DNA from: Klebsormidium nitens
Taxonomy: Eukaryota; Streptophyta; Klebsormidiophyceae; Klebsormidiales; Klebsormidiaceae
DNA length: 64,000 nt
Assembly: GCA_000708835.1 (NCBI GenBank)
Contig: DF236990.1
Span: 124,001-188,000 of the forward strand
Direction: 5' to 3'
A program made the position numbers and the translations under genes. The notes under the pieces were generated by a model. The model ran no database searches and was not told the origin of the DNA. It saw only the letters and a list, made by a program, of their open reading frames with translations. Below are positions 25,401 through 37,491 of the stretch, one piece after another. How positions within the stretch are numbered: position 1 is the stretch's first letter; each line of letters opens with the position of its first letter.

Positions 25401-28400
25401 TGGCACCGATGCGGTTGTCGCTATTCCGGGGGGGCAGCTCCGGTCTTACATGCTCACTGCGCACGACCCCAGCGGGGTTAATCCGGTCGCTCCGGGGTTC
25501 CGGAACGGGAGCATCGACTCTGCGAACGGAATGATTTCGATGACGTACGTGCATCTTTGTTCACATCGTCTGCTTGATTCGGATATTTCAGAGGTCGAGG
25601 CAACTTAGGCTTCGCAACCTCAGTCTGGAGAAGGCGCATGAGAGTCCGACGGTAAGAGCAACGGAACTCGAACCTGACGGAACCGGCCGGAACGGACCAG
25701 AACTCATCATACAGCCTCGATCTAGCATGTTGGAATGGAGCAGATAATCAATCTTCGAATCCATTCGAAGCGGTTGAGAGCATAGTTCAGGTTCTCACAC
25801 AGATTCGTTCCATCCTTTCATTCCGCAATCGGCTGTTCCGTTCCGCTCGCAGGTTCACGCGGGACCTGACGGGGCCGGGCAGAGTCCCCATTAACACCAT
25901 CGGAGGCACCTTCATTGTCTGGTCGACTTCTGCGGCGCGAACGCCCAACTTTCCGGGGCCAGAATATCACGGCAACGACAAGTGAGTGCAGGTCGACTCA
26001 GTTCCTGACTTCTGTTTTTAAGAAGAAAAGTTTTATTCATGTTAATAGAGATCAGAAACCAATGATATCAGTTGTTCTTGTAAGAAAATAACGCGTCTCT
26101 AGATTCTCTAAGCCCTGAGCGCAAGTTTGCCATCCGTCTATCGGTTGCTAAAACTGCAAGGTGAAGTCTAGGGCATTTTTATGTTTACGGAACTTCCTAC
26201 CCGTATTGGATTTGTTGTGGTGACAAGATGTCGGACTGTGATCTCCCTCTGTTTTGCCTATTTCTCAGCACCTTGACGGACTTTGAAAGTGACTGCGGAC
26301 TGCGTAGAATGACTTTGAGTCATACAAAGAGATGACTTTTGAAAGGATGGATGCCTGTTGTTTGATGACGTTTTAGACGCTCTCGTCTACTCCTATCCTT
26401 CGACGGACAATGTCGAATTCAAGCTGCACTCTTCAGGGGTGCTGTATCCATCGATTTCGCGAGCGGGGTATCTGGACCGCCCATTTCGGCGTCCAGTCTT
26501 CCGCCGAGGACCTACTACAAAGCCCACGGCTGGATGATGTGGGTCGCCTTCGGAGTCCTCTTTCCGCTCGGGATAATGACCGCGCGTTACGGCAAGAGGT
26601 GGGACCCCTACTGGTTTTGGGCGCACGTGGGAATCCAGATCTTGGCAGGTAAGGCAGTCTTCCGACCTGAATCAGTTTCTTTCTAGAATCTCAAGACTCC
26701 TGGGAGGGGTGTTTTCTAGAATTTTGCCTGTGTCCAATGCAGTCGTTCATGATTGGGTAGCATGAACGAGCGTGGATCAGAAAGAGGGCTGACCACCCTC
26801 TCAGTATCAGCTTTCACTAGTTCCATACATTCCGTGGCCCTCCTACCGATCAAAGCTGTTGCGTAGGAGTCCACTGTCCCTTTCCTGCGGTGCAAAGACA
26901 ACCTGTTGATGATTGCTGGGTATCTCTTAGAAAAGCACGCAATTGTCCTGCGTTTCGGTCTCCTTACTGCTGTGCTCTTCTCGCTTCTGAAAGTGGATGA
27001 CTTATAAAGCTGCGTCTCCGGAACTGCAGTGTGCGTCGCGACGGCCGCGGGCGGCATCGCGCTCGCGAGGTTTAAATCCGGACCCCTGCTGCACAAGAAC
27101 GTGGGGCTCTCCGTCTTGATACTGATCTGGATTCAGGTACGCAGACGCGAATCCGCTCGTTCGCCTGGCCTGCTTCTTCGTCATATGTTGACTTTCTGAC
27201 ACACTTCCTTAATCATGATGACGTTACTAACGAGGTGGTTCATAGTCACTGAGACCCGTGCACTTTGCCGTCAACAACTGATTTGCTGCGCCCCTCAGAG
27301 AAGCTCCTATCGAGCTCTGCGTGCCCTGATTCTTCGTGACTTGCTGTTTGCTACTTTCATTTTTGCTGACGTCACCGTTGACCTGATCGATGACGTCAAA
27401 ACGCGCGCACTTTGCAGCCGGCACTAGGCCTGACAACGGCAACCTCCTTCGCCGGCCCTGCCTCTTTCTTCATTGCCTGCTTGACACAATCTCTCCTTTG
27501 CTAACGTCACACCTAGGGTCTCTGACGTCACTAACACTGGAGCTTTCTGCAGCCGGTACTGGGCCTGCTGGTGCGCCCTCACAAGGGCAACCTCCTTCGC
27601 CTCCCCTGATTCTCCCTACAATTGCTTCTTGACACTTGCTTCTTCGCTGACGTTATTCATTTTCTGACGCATCGCTGATATATTTGCTGACGTCGTGACA
27701 CCTTGCAGCCGGTGCTGGGCCTACTGCGCCCTCACAAGGGCACCCTCCTCCGCCTCCCCTGGTTCTTCCTCCACTGGCTGCTGGGAACGACTGCAGTCGT
27801 TCTCGCGTGGATCAATATCTTTTGGGGCCTCGACCGGTACCGCTTCCGCTTTGGTAACACCCTGCGGGTGCGTCTCCAGGGTTTTCGCTCCATCTCTAGT
27901 TCGACACAAACTCTTTTACCATGTCGGTGGCGCATGTTAAAAAGGGTCTCGTCAGACTCCTTTCTGGGCTAGGCCTCTTCCACTCTATCTTTGGAAATAG
28001 TTTCTCGCTAGGTAGGTGATTGTCTACACTCGAATCACAGAATTTGTATAAGCGACGACGCCCCAGCTTATTTGGCACTTCGCCCCAGATTTCGCTGCCT
28101 GGGTCCTCCTTCGAGTACCACCATCGGACTCGTGTACGTAAGGTCGCTTTCTGAGCTGGCACCGCGCATCCTGGCTTATGCGCTTCAGCTGCCCTCTTGA
28201 GTTGAACGGGTAGCTGTGGGATCAAGAAAGCTACGCCGTTATGTTCAGATCTTTGCGCTCGTAACCCTCCAGGATAGTGCTCTTACTCACAACTAGAAAA
28301 ATCCGCTCAATCAGTGCGGACGTTCTCACACTGTTAGCGAGAAGGAAAGAGAAGCAAATACTGGCAAACCCACTTTCGCATTGGAATATACGGCTGCAAG

Positions 28401-28755
28401 ACTTCCCTTCTGTACTGCTCAGCGTTTTTTGCTCGTCAACGATTTGAGTGCTCTTGTTATTCTGAGATTCGAAGCAGGAGGTTCAACAATATCTCACAGA
28501 CATTGAGCCCCGTGCCGTGTTTCTTCCCAGGTGTGGTACGTTCTGTGGGCAATCATCCTCTCTTTCTGGGCCTTCCTCTACCTCTTCCTGGCGACTTGGC
28601 CCGAGTTCAAAGCCCAGTTGTGTCGCCCAATTCCAAAAGAGGATCGAAATGCCACGGACTCCGCCCAATCCACTACGGAGGCTCCTGCGCCGGCGAACGA
28701 CGAGGCTTCGTCTTGTCGTTCGAGGTCGAGTAGAGGGGTGCGCGCCGGCCCATGA
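22488..28755 (+). CDS. DOMON-DOMON-cytochrome b561 membrane protein, copy A
   Basis: Eleven exons: 22488-22672, 23203-23311, 23763-23941, 24239-24358, 24644-24900, 25296-25544, 25853-25981, 26437-26648, 27030-27136, 27709-27867 and 28531-28755, about 620 residues. A signal peptide ending near SAQ comes first, then a Cys-containing SPLPGYTCAANGT motif, a first DOMON-like domain (YTLHW, SWVAVGFSRNGMM, VGSEAVV), a Pro/Ala-rich linker, a second DOMON (YTFHHAYRPPSVSF, GWIAIGVSPTGGMIGTDAVV), and a b561 core. Four candidate heme histidines of the b561 core are present: HGWMMW, HVGIQIL, HKNVG and FLHWLLG. Such proteins move electrons across a membrane from cytosolic ascorbate to extracellular heme, iron or radicals. 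The linker exon breaks frame: the frame entering it does not match the next exon. A candidate 68-bp intron at 24793-24860 restores phase; a one-base deletion near 24867 is the alternative. Confidence 0.87.
27262..27708 (+). repeat. Tandem decayed copies of b561-A exon 10 edge
   Basis: The real exon begins at 27709 (PVLGLLRPHKGTLLRLPWF). Upstream in the same intron are copies starting at 27553 and 27418, both with the TGCAGCCGG acceptor kept, and a weaker one around 27262-27345. The 27553 copy has an insertion after GLL and a TGA where the real exon has TGG; the 27418 copy lacks the RPHK codons. Spacing is 156 and 135 bp. Each spacer carries TGACGTCA-like palindromes, for example near 27368, 27391, 27520 and 27692. 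Confidence 0.88.
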
Positions 28756-30532
28756 GTGCGCGCGCGCGGCTTTTGAGGTACCGTAGATGCTCGCGCGCAG
28801 ATTGCGAGGTGGCCATGTGCTCTGGGTATAAGCGTAACAAGCCTTCCAGAGTCTCTATATGTGTCCATTCAACCAAGATTTTGAGATTCCTCAGATAGCA
28901 GGTCGTAGGTAAGTTCTGAATCATGATTCGTGGAGTGTGACAGACCCGTCTGGAGATATATCACATAGATGAGAGAATTGCGCCCGATAAAATCTTGCTT
29001 ACAGGATCCATGCTTCGTGGCATGTTTAAAACACAAATGGGTCTCGATCTGTGCCGCAAACAAGAAGTGCGATGTACGTAAGTGCAGGACATGCACGCAG
29101 ACTGAAGAGTCAGCTTAACCCAATAGGCGAACGTCTCGGGAAGCGTCACCACATTGCAGCTCAATGTTTGCATGTCATACGTCCTCTTTGAACGCTGAGA
29201 AGCGAAGTGACCTCTAAAGCATACTAGAACAAGTCCCGCGATCTGAACCTGCTTTTCGACGCTTCTAAGCGCCGAGGATGTCTGGATGCAAAATCACATC
29301 CCAATCGCAACGCGGGAAGAAAGAACGAATTGAACGGGCCCTTCCACTATGCCTCGATATGGCGAGCGTCCTCGATCCGCTGTCGATAAATGGCAAATAA
29401 TAAAACGTAGCTGATATCATGAAGGAAATTGGTTCTCGAGCAAGTGCAAAAAAGCAATTTGTGCTTGAAGGTCGAAGCTAGACCAAGGTGATCCAAAGGC
29501 CCAGATTGACATTTGACCGGCGGAATCACCGTTTCAGCCCCGCGCGCGTTCCATCCCGCGCCAAGAAAACAGATCAGAGAAAGGCCCGGCGCTCGAACCG
29601 TCAAGCTACGGTAGATGTCTCGGTGGATCGAGATCACCATCTATCTGGTTTGCAACTCCCGCTGCTCTGCTTAGCTTCATCTCGTTCATAATGTTGACGA
29701 AGCAAGATTGTACGACGGGTCGTACGCATGCATGCGCTCAGATTGATCGGAGACGTACCTGCGTTGTCAGTCATTGATCGAAGCGATCCGTACCGTCAAC
29801 GTTGGTCAGTCTTGCATGAGCGTTTACTTGTTCTTTACAAGATCATATGTCTGCCCTAAAGTCGGCAGCTTACCAGGTGTCAGCTTTGCATCCCTTGGCT
29901 GACATCTTCCATACGTGTGGAATCAATGCCCGGACAGAAAGGGCTTACTTTGGGCATGTGCATCAGTGAGAAGCACCATGCGTGTCTTTGCTTGTTGCGA
30001 AATTAGACAGAAAGCCACGTGTTGCAGCAAGCCGCATACGCGCGTGCGCTGTTCTGTCCAAGGCCCCTCGGAAGGGATTTTATGCCGTGGAGTCAAGAGC
30101 GATCCTTTGATGGCCTTTATTTCAGTGCGCGTACCAATCACCTAAAGTTACGTGCAAGCCTCTAAGCTCTGGGGCGTTTGCAGTGCTTGACAAAGTTCCC
30201 AGCTCGCTTAGAAACACAAAGTTAGCGCCGTGTATCCTCGAACGCACAGTACCTTCCCTTCTAAGAATGTGGCCACGTCGAAGAGAAGCGTCAGTCTGCA
30301 GAACAGGGCTATCAATGATATTACTTCGGATTTCTCCTTGTTTTCAGCAAGGGCGAAAGCCCTTTGAGGAGTTTGTTTGCCAACGCGCGGAGCGACAGCT
30401 GTAACAAGTTCGACTAGGCCAGAATCAGTTCAGTTTCATTGCGCTCTCTAGACCGCCTCCCTCACTGACAGCATGGATGCGGAAAGCTTGCTTCGAATGC
30501 AGAAAAAGAAGGAAGAAACCCACATTGTTAGG
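28756..30532. other. Spacer between tandem b561 paralogs
   Basis: It separates two genes with the same exon order and phases, so it arose with or after a tandem gene duplication. I see no coding motif, RNA gene or obvious repeat. It should hold the 3' end of copy A and the promoter of copy B. Confidence 0.6.
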
Positions 30533-33500
30533 ATGGAAGTTCCCCTCATCACGGCTGCTTTGTTGCTGCTCGTGATTGGTCGGGCATCCGCTCAGAGCAG
30601 CTGCGACTCGTCGCCCTTGCCGGGGTACAGCTGCGCGGCGGACGGAACGGACGAAGACACCGGGGCTCCAACCGGGTGAGACCACAATTCCACACATATT
30701 CTGGTTTCGTGTCTGGTGATCCAAAACAGAGAGATATTGATGAAGAAGCCTTAACAGTGTTTTACGGTCTAGAATATCTCCTGATCTCGTCGCAGAGCAG
30801 TCTCTTTGATTTGAAACGTGCAGATGGTGAAAAGGTTGTTAGCTGGCTTCAGCAAAGGATTGGGAATAGGTTTCTGGGGATATTTTGAAAGGCGCATTGA
30901 ACTCCGAGTCACTGGGATCTCAGATACCTTCTTTCCGGCCGACTCTTCCCCCTTTGTCTAGTCTCTAATTACAGTGACTCTCCTTCGAAGTTACATGTTC
31001 TTTGTCCTCGCTAGCACGCTGCAACCCTTTCACCCTGCTGACCTGTGCGGGTATCAGACAGATACGCTTTCAGACAGCTTTCCCACCTGATGCCCAGACA
31101 CTGATTCAAGACCCTCTATACTCCAAAGCATTTGAAAAGGCTACTTACCGATGATCTCGACCCTTTTGTAGGTTCGTCTTGCACTGGACTCTGGTGGATG
31201 TGAATACGGTCGCGCTCGCGGGGGAGGCGCCGACGGACAGCTGGATGGGCGTGGCCTTCTCCCGCAACGGAAGCATGGTAAGCGGTAACTTCGTTCCGTT
31301 GCGCGGAACAGCGGAACCAATCTAAAGTTACTGTAGCTTCTTGTACGTGCACTGTGCGAATGAAGCAGAGTGGAAAGGAACAGGAGGCTGCAGCTGAACA
31401 AGATTGCAAAGGTAACCTTCTCCGATGTACAGGTATCATTCGAGCTGGTATCATGCAATCAGCAGCAGACTGACCGGTTCGCGTGGGAAGATCCGGAACA
31501 ATGGAACAGCGGAATCACCAATCTCAGACGTCTGCGCTTCTCATACAGGTCGGCAGCGAAGCAGTAGTGGGCATCGCGAAGGTTCCTTCGGGGGATCCCC
31601 CCGTGCAGTCTTACAAGCTGGTCGCGAAGAACGTAAAGCAGCCGGCGGCGTCGGTCCAAGCAATCAATAGCTTGAAGATCGAGAACGCGTCCCTCGCTAC
31701 TGCTTCTAATGGGAAACTGCTACTCAGGTGTGCACGTGATGACTTGGATCCATGCATCGATTTGCTTTTTCCGAGGTGTCTTTTCATATACATTTTTAGA
31801 TGTTTGTCGTAACACATGCGCGTACGGTTGTTGCACTTTAGCAGAGTTCGTCAGAAGTCTCGGACCACGTATTCACGCTATATTTCCTACTGCCCAATAA
31901 GTCCTGGAAACACTTTGAATGCAAACGGAGCCGCTCACGAGGTTAAAATTTGATGATCTCCGAGTTTGTAAAATTTTGCGCTGTGATTCAACAAGAGGTG
32001 ACCGTCCACCTCAGAAATGCTTTTACGGCCAGCCTGCGCAGGCATTATAATTCCGCCCTCCTGTTGAGTTACGCCTCCAAGAAAACAGCTCGAGTTTTTT
32101 TTCTACAATCTTGCGTAGACCTTACAGAAGCTACGGTGAACTGGACGTCGGAAAATCCTGACGCCTCTACGTGTTCTCTCTAAAACTAGATCCGAGGGTT
32201 TTTGCCTGACGTAGTTCTGAGTCTGTCATCTGTCGCTTTTAAGGCAGTTTTCAGAGGTTTATTCCGGACGGCGGGAGCGTTCCGGTGCAGCTGAACGGAA
32301 TCAACAACATCATATGGGCGTTCGGGCCAAACGGGTCTACTTGGCCGTCATTCCACAGAAAGAACTTGTGAGAAAGCAAACCCTTTGGATCTCCTTTCCA
32401 TTCAAGATGCTCAAGACGCTAAGGATTGAGGTTGCGATTGCCAATCGAGAGTCGCGTAGCTTACGAACAAAATCTACGTTAGATAGGCCCTTTATATTTG
32501 AGCTCAAGTTGACTTAGGACCGTAAAAGGGCTTGCGTCGAGATCAACAGATTACGGCCTCCGTTTTGCAAGAAGCACACGGGATAAACTTCGGCTCATGA
32601 AACCAAGTTAGCCGACCTACGGCACTCAGCAGCTGATTTCCTTTGCTCGTGAGTACAGAAACTAGAGCTAGGAGAAAGGGTAGTTTCAGGCGTTGCGTTA
32701 TCAAGTCGCGGTACTGTCAGGAAAAAACTCGTCTCGCAAATGGACCAACGAGGCCAGCCCAAACCTACGTTTTTTTGCCATCCCTGCCGGAAACATTACT
32801 ATGCTCGTAACAGTGACAGTGCCTAGATGAGTCACTGAATTCCTAATCATAAGGCCAACTAGTGAAGTCTCTTCATTGATTGCTAAACCTAATCCTCAAA
32901 TCTTGTGTACAGTGGCCATATTCCGGTTGATTTGAGCGCCGCTCCTTCCGCTCAAGCCACCTCCGACGAAACCTCGGTAACGGATTCCGTCCCGGCCGCC
33001 GGCGGCAGCCCCCTCGTGCCAGCTGGCAGCCGCCGGTTGGCCAGCACACCGGAAGTACGGAGGCGGCTATTGAGGGCTCCCGCGCCGTCGCCGCGAGGGG
33101 GATCCCCCCAAGGTGTGCACAAAATCGACGCTGCCGGGCTTTGACTGCCAAGTCGTAGCAGACGCATCGCTCGGGTAAGTGAACCGAGTGTGCTCGGGAG
33201 TCTCAAAACATCCCTCTTGTTCTACTAACTAGATTCCAAAGAGCTTTTCTAAGAAAAAGCGGACGTTTCAGTTAGTTATTTCGTTCTAAGCAGGGCTTCC
33301 GGCTCGAACATACTAAAACATCAGCTTTGTTTGTAGTTTCCCGCTAGAATATTAACGGCTTCCAGGGAGATCCGGGTATTGTGAAAGTTTTCATTTGAAC
33401 CATACTGGCCCGAGACGCTTCATCTGCATGTAAACAGCAGTGGCAATCGAAGTCTGTCCGTTAAACTAATGAAGTGTGGTCTGATCTGCTAAAATCCAGC

Positions 33501-35013
33501 CATTCGAACATGGGAAGAAGCGTACTTGTCTCTTGGATTCATGCTTCTTCGCACACTGTCAAATGATGAGCAAATTTTGATCATGTGCTCAGCATCGGGA
33601 CGAGATTACTCGGAGTGTGACTTTCACCTTCCAGAGACCTCTTTTCAAACCCGATCAATAAAAAGTGGTACCGCTCTTTCTCGTGCCAGGTTCATGTTCC
33701 ACTACGCGTTCCGCCCCCCTTCGGTTTCGTTTTTCGTTGCGGCGACCACTCATGGCTGGATCGCTCTGGCCGTGTCGCCCTCTGGAAAGATGGTAGGTTC
33801 CGATGCGGTTGTCGCTGCTCCTGGAGCGCCGCTCCAGTCTTATCTGCTGAAAGGACACGCGGCCAGTTCCGTTGTTCCGGCCGCCGCGAGCTTCCGGGAC
33901 GGTTTCGTGAGTAACGGAAACGGAACGGTGACAATGAGGTGAGGCTGACAAGCTGTTTGGTTCTGAGCCGACTTCGTCGATGCTTACGCCGTCAAAGGAA
34001 GTAACTGCTTTCGCATAATGAAGAAAGCGAGGAAACGGAGGGAAAGAAAGCTTTCCCCAAGCGTTTCAAGGTATGCGTAGTGAAGTATATTATTGATCTC
34101 GGACATATTTTCAAGACTCGCATCGTACAATATATATCCTGCTTTCTCACCGAGTTGGAGGTCCCAGAAAACTATATGGTATAAAGAAGCTTTTTGAGCA
34201 GCCCGCACCAGGAATCAGAACCAAGCCTTTGTACGTATTTCCTTGAACCCTTGGGCTTCTCCATCTTCTCTAGGAACTTCCTAACGTTAGTAACTCCCCA
34301 TGTCTGTGGTTTGCAGAAACAAGCTTTTGGTCGTCCACTGAACCAATCACAGCAGTCGCGAGCATCGAAGAAATCATCCTCGTACCACCTTCTGATCCGT
34401 TCTGTTCCGTCCCGCTCGAATCTTCCGCAGATTCACGCGGAACCTGACAGTCCCCGGCAGAGTCCCCATCAATTCCGGCGGAAGCACATTCATCATCTGG
34501 GCGACGTCGGCGGACCGCACAGCGCCGTTCCCCGGCGCAGCCAATCATGGACCCAACAAGTGAGAGACACGTTTCCGTTTTGAAACGATTTTCACAAAAA
34601 GTTACGTACTGTTTGCCGCGTTCGACCAGATTGTCAGTTGTTTGCAAGCTCGTCACATGGCCAACTCTTTCGTTCGATGCTGCACGGATATAGAGCAATC
34701 TCCGAGGCCAAATTTTCGCGCCTCGCCACTTGCCGGGATAATCTGTTCAAGTTGAGCTGCGCACCTATTCCTACCAATGGACTTTCCGGCACGCTGAACA
34801 GACTCACTTTTCGGGACCGCCTCGCACAATCCTGCATAATCACCTTCATCAGAAAATGTAACCACCCGTGCCTCTACCCTAGAGTCTCTAGAAAGGGAGA
34901 CACTTTCCCAGTACTTCTCACAAACCGTTCCTTCTCACCTGTTCTTTTACCTGTGTATGGTAAAATATCTAGGCCTTGTGTTTCAACGCAGGACCCCTCC
35001 CTTTTGCTTGCAG

Positions 35014-35060
35014 GGGCACTTTTTCCATCGACTTCCGGAGCCGCATATGTTAATGATAAT
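35014..35060 (+). repeat. Decayed copy of b561-B exon 8 edge
   Basis: After a TTGCAG, the sequence starting at 35014 repeats the first about 35 bases of exon 8 (which starts at 35234) with few changes, then runs into an AT-rich stretch with a TAA. Spacing to the real exon is 220 bp. The copy encodes GTFSIDFRSR, closer to the copy A protein sequence at the DF position than the present exon 8 is. Confidence 0.82.
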
Positions 35061-36032
35061 TTTAATACTAATATTCAGCCACCCGTTTTTTTACTATGTT
35101 GTGGAAAATTGGGAGATGATTTCCAGCACTTTTCAGACACTATTCTTCTTCCTTTTATTCACCAAGTCCGTGGCCTTGCTAAAAGGCATTAAAGCCCTAT
35201 CTTTTAAAAAAGAACTCGTCCTTATTGTTGCAGGGGCACTCTTTCGATCAACTTCGGGAGCCGCTAATCGGGGCCCCCCGTCGCGGCGACCACCGGTCCC
35301 CCAAAGAGTTACTACGACGCCCACTCCTGGATGATGTGGGTCGCCTTTGGCGTCCTTTTCCCGCTCGGGGTTCTGATCGCGCGCTACGGCAAAAGATGGG
35401 ACTCTTACTGGTTCTACGGACTTCTGGCCATCTAGATTTTGGCAGGTTCGCATTCCTCCTTGCTCTGCCGTATCTGACTGATGCGTCCGGTTTGGGAAAA
35501 CTCTTCACGTCCGGGAACCATTTTGCGCGGTGGCAAGTAAACACGAGCGATGCTCTTTCATACGTCTCGGTAAGGGTAGATTGCCCTTTTGGGGAAAACG
35601 GTACGGGTTCGTCATGCAGATCTAATTATCAGATCAGAAAGTCAGTTTCGTAGCAGATTGTGGGCGCCCATAATTCACAGCACGCTTTTTACGATGAACT
35701 GCAGTGTGTCTGGCGACGGCGGGGGGGGCTATCTCTCTGGCAAAGTTCAAGGTCGGGTGCCTGCTGCACTCGCAGATCGGACTCGCCGTTCTAGTTCTCA
35801 TCTGGATCCAGGTGAGCAGACGCTGACCCATACGTTTCCTTACTAAAGCGCTTTAATTACTGGCTCTATTTTGTTTCTCGATTATGCGGTGCTTCTGCTG
35901 ATCCTCCAATTTGAAACATCGTCCTCCTTCGCGACCCCTCATCTCAGCTCTGCTAGCTACAGCGGTCGGCCGCATCTCTTGCTGAAGTCATCGTGCTGGG
36001 TCTTCTGACGTCAACGTCCCGAAACCGCGCCG

Positions 36033-36589
36033 ATGCAGTTTGATCCGCCCGTGATCCTTTCCCGCGCCGTGGTCTTCTCCCGTCTTTCCGCTCACGTCAT
36101 CGCATCTGCTTCAACTCACCAATGTCCTCGCGTTACACGTCATCTGTTTATTGCGGGTTTGTTCCGTCCCCCGCAGAAGTCCTTTACACGGGGCCCAGCT
36201 GTTCCATTTCGACTAACAGCTCGAAGCCTCCCCATTTGCTGACATCAGATCCCATTTCTGCTGCATCCCGATGCGAAATGCGTCTCACTCCATACTGATC
36301 CTGCTGCGCCCCGACAAGACTTACGCGTCCTCCGTTTCGACATGCCTTGAGGCTCGTTGAACCGTCTTCCTTCATTGACGTCATCAGCGAGCTCTATATC
36401 TCGCATGCTGACGTCACGGAATCCTCATGTGCGGCTGGTGCGGATGGGCCTGACCCGCCCGTACGAGGGCGCTCTCCTCCGCGCCCGCTGGATCCTGTTC
36501 CGCTGTAACGAAAATGTCCGTCATCTGCTGATGTCAGCAATGACGAATAAAGCTGCTTCGCTGCCGGCACTGTGCCCAAATCTTTGCAG
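36033..36589 (+). repeat. Tandem decayed copies of b561-B exon 10 edge
   Basis: The real exon starts at 36590 (PVLGLIRPHKGTLFRAPWF). Copies start near 36432 (GLTRPYEGALLRARWI, best kept), near 36280 (with CTGCGCCCCGACAAG) and at about 36038 (after a CAG). A very worn one may lie near 36165. Spacing is about 120-158 bp. As in copy A, GCTGACGTCA-like elements recur between units (near 36006, 36378 and 36412). Confidence 0.82.
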
Positions 36590-37491
36590 CCGGTTCTAGG
36601 CCTGATCCGCCCGCACAAGGGCACCCTCTTCCGCGCGCCGTGGTTCTTGCTCCACTGGCTGATCGGAACCACGGCGATCCTCCTCGGCTGGATCAACATC
36701 TACTGGGGCCTGGACCGGTACCGCCTCCGGTTTGGCGGTAACCTTCGGGTGGGTTTGCGGACGAAACCCGTTTTTGCTGCTTTTGAAGGGGTTTCCGTTG
36801 AAGTGAGAGATTCTTCGGCAATTTGAGGCATGCTTGTGGTTCCAATTAATTTCATTGTGGTTTGCCAAAGCGGCGCCAGCGATTAGCTGTTTTAGTGTCG
36901 GTGGTCTAGTAGAGTACACTGATTTCCAAGGGGAAGTCTAACTGAGGGCTCTGTTCTGGTCACTGATTACGCAAAGCAAAACCGAAAGGTTTTGTTGAAG
37001 GAAGCAGAGTCCAGATCAATTTTACGTTACCTCTTGACTGCCTGAAGCCCCAAGTGGGCTTTGCACGTAACTCGGATATTTTCGCAGGAGCGTCCTTTGG
37101 TTAAAGAAGACCAGCCCCTTGTTCCTTCGACGCACCGATTACCCTTCTTTGAACCACCACTCAATGTTCCTCGCAAAGATCCAAGACTGCGCAGCTCAAA
37201 CTCTGCTTGTCTCTCTGTCGCTCTCTCACGCAGGTGTGGTACGTACTGTGGTCAATCCTCCTCTCCTTTTGGGCGTTCCTCTTCCTCTTTCTTTCGGACT
37301 GTTACAACTTGAAGACCCAGACAGGTGGTCTCAGGTGGACTCATCGGGGTGTGGCGGGTTCTTCATCCAAGGGAGAAAATCATCCGGGGCCGAACGGAGA
37401 GAAAACTCATCAGACTGATCTTTCCAATCAGAATCGGGATAGTTTGCGCCAGGCAATGGATGCGCAGACGGACGAGGGCGAAAAAGTCTAA

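Larger units (their letters stand above)
30533..37491 (+). pseudogene. DOMON-DOMON-cytochrome b561 protein, copy B, disabled in the b561 part
   Basis: Same architecture and phases as copy A: exons 30533-30675, 31172-31277, 31549-31727, 32248-32367, 32913-33174, 33690-33938, 34431-34559, 35234-35445, 35705-35811, 36590-36748 and 37234-37491. Exon 1 encodes a clean signal peptide (MEVPLITAALLLLVIGRASA); an in-frame ATG at 30473 would add 20 residues. Both DOMON parts are well kept (SWMGVAFSRNGSM; GWIALAVSPSGKMVGSDAVV). Exon 8 is damaged: TAA at 35265-35267 and TAG at 35433-35435 lie in frame, and the segment matching copy A's HVGIQ reads GLLAI, so one heme-binding His is gone. Its donor has also drifted to GTTCGC. 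Later exons remain open. The linker exon needs a small intron (candidate 32977-33112) or has a frameshift. If translated, it would end as a secreted double-DOMON protein without membrane anchor. Sequencing error cannot be excluded, but three independent changes in one exon argue for real decay. Confidence 0.8.

Noticed and set aside
25655-25705. Possible worn copy of b561-A exon 7 edge (CTGACGGAACCGGCCGGAAC against CTGACGGGGCCGGGCAGAGT)
   Set aside because: Similarity is short and GC-biased, and no acceptor is kept; not strong enough to count as an array unit.
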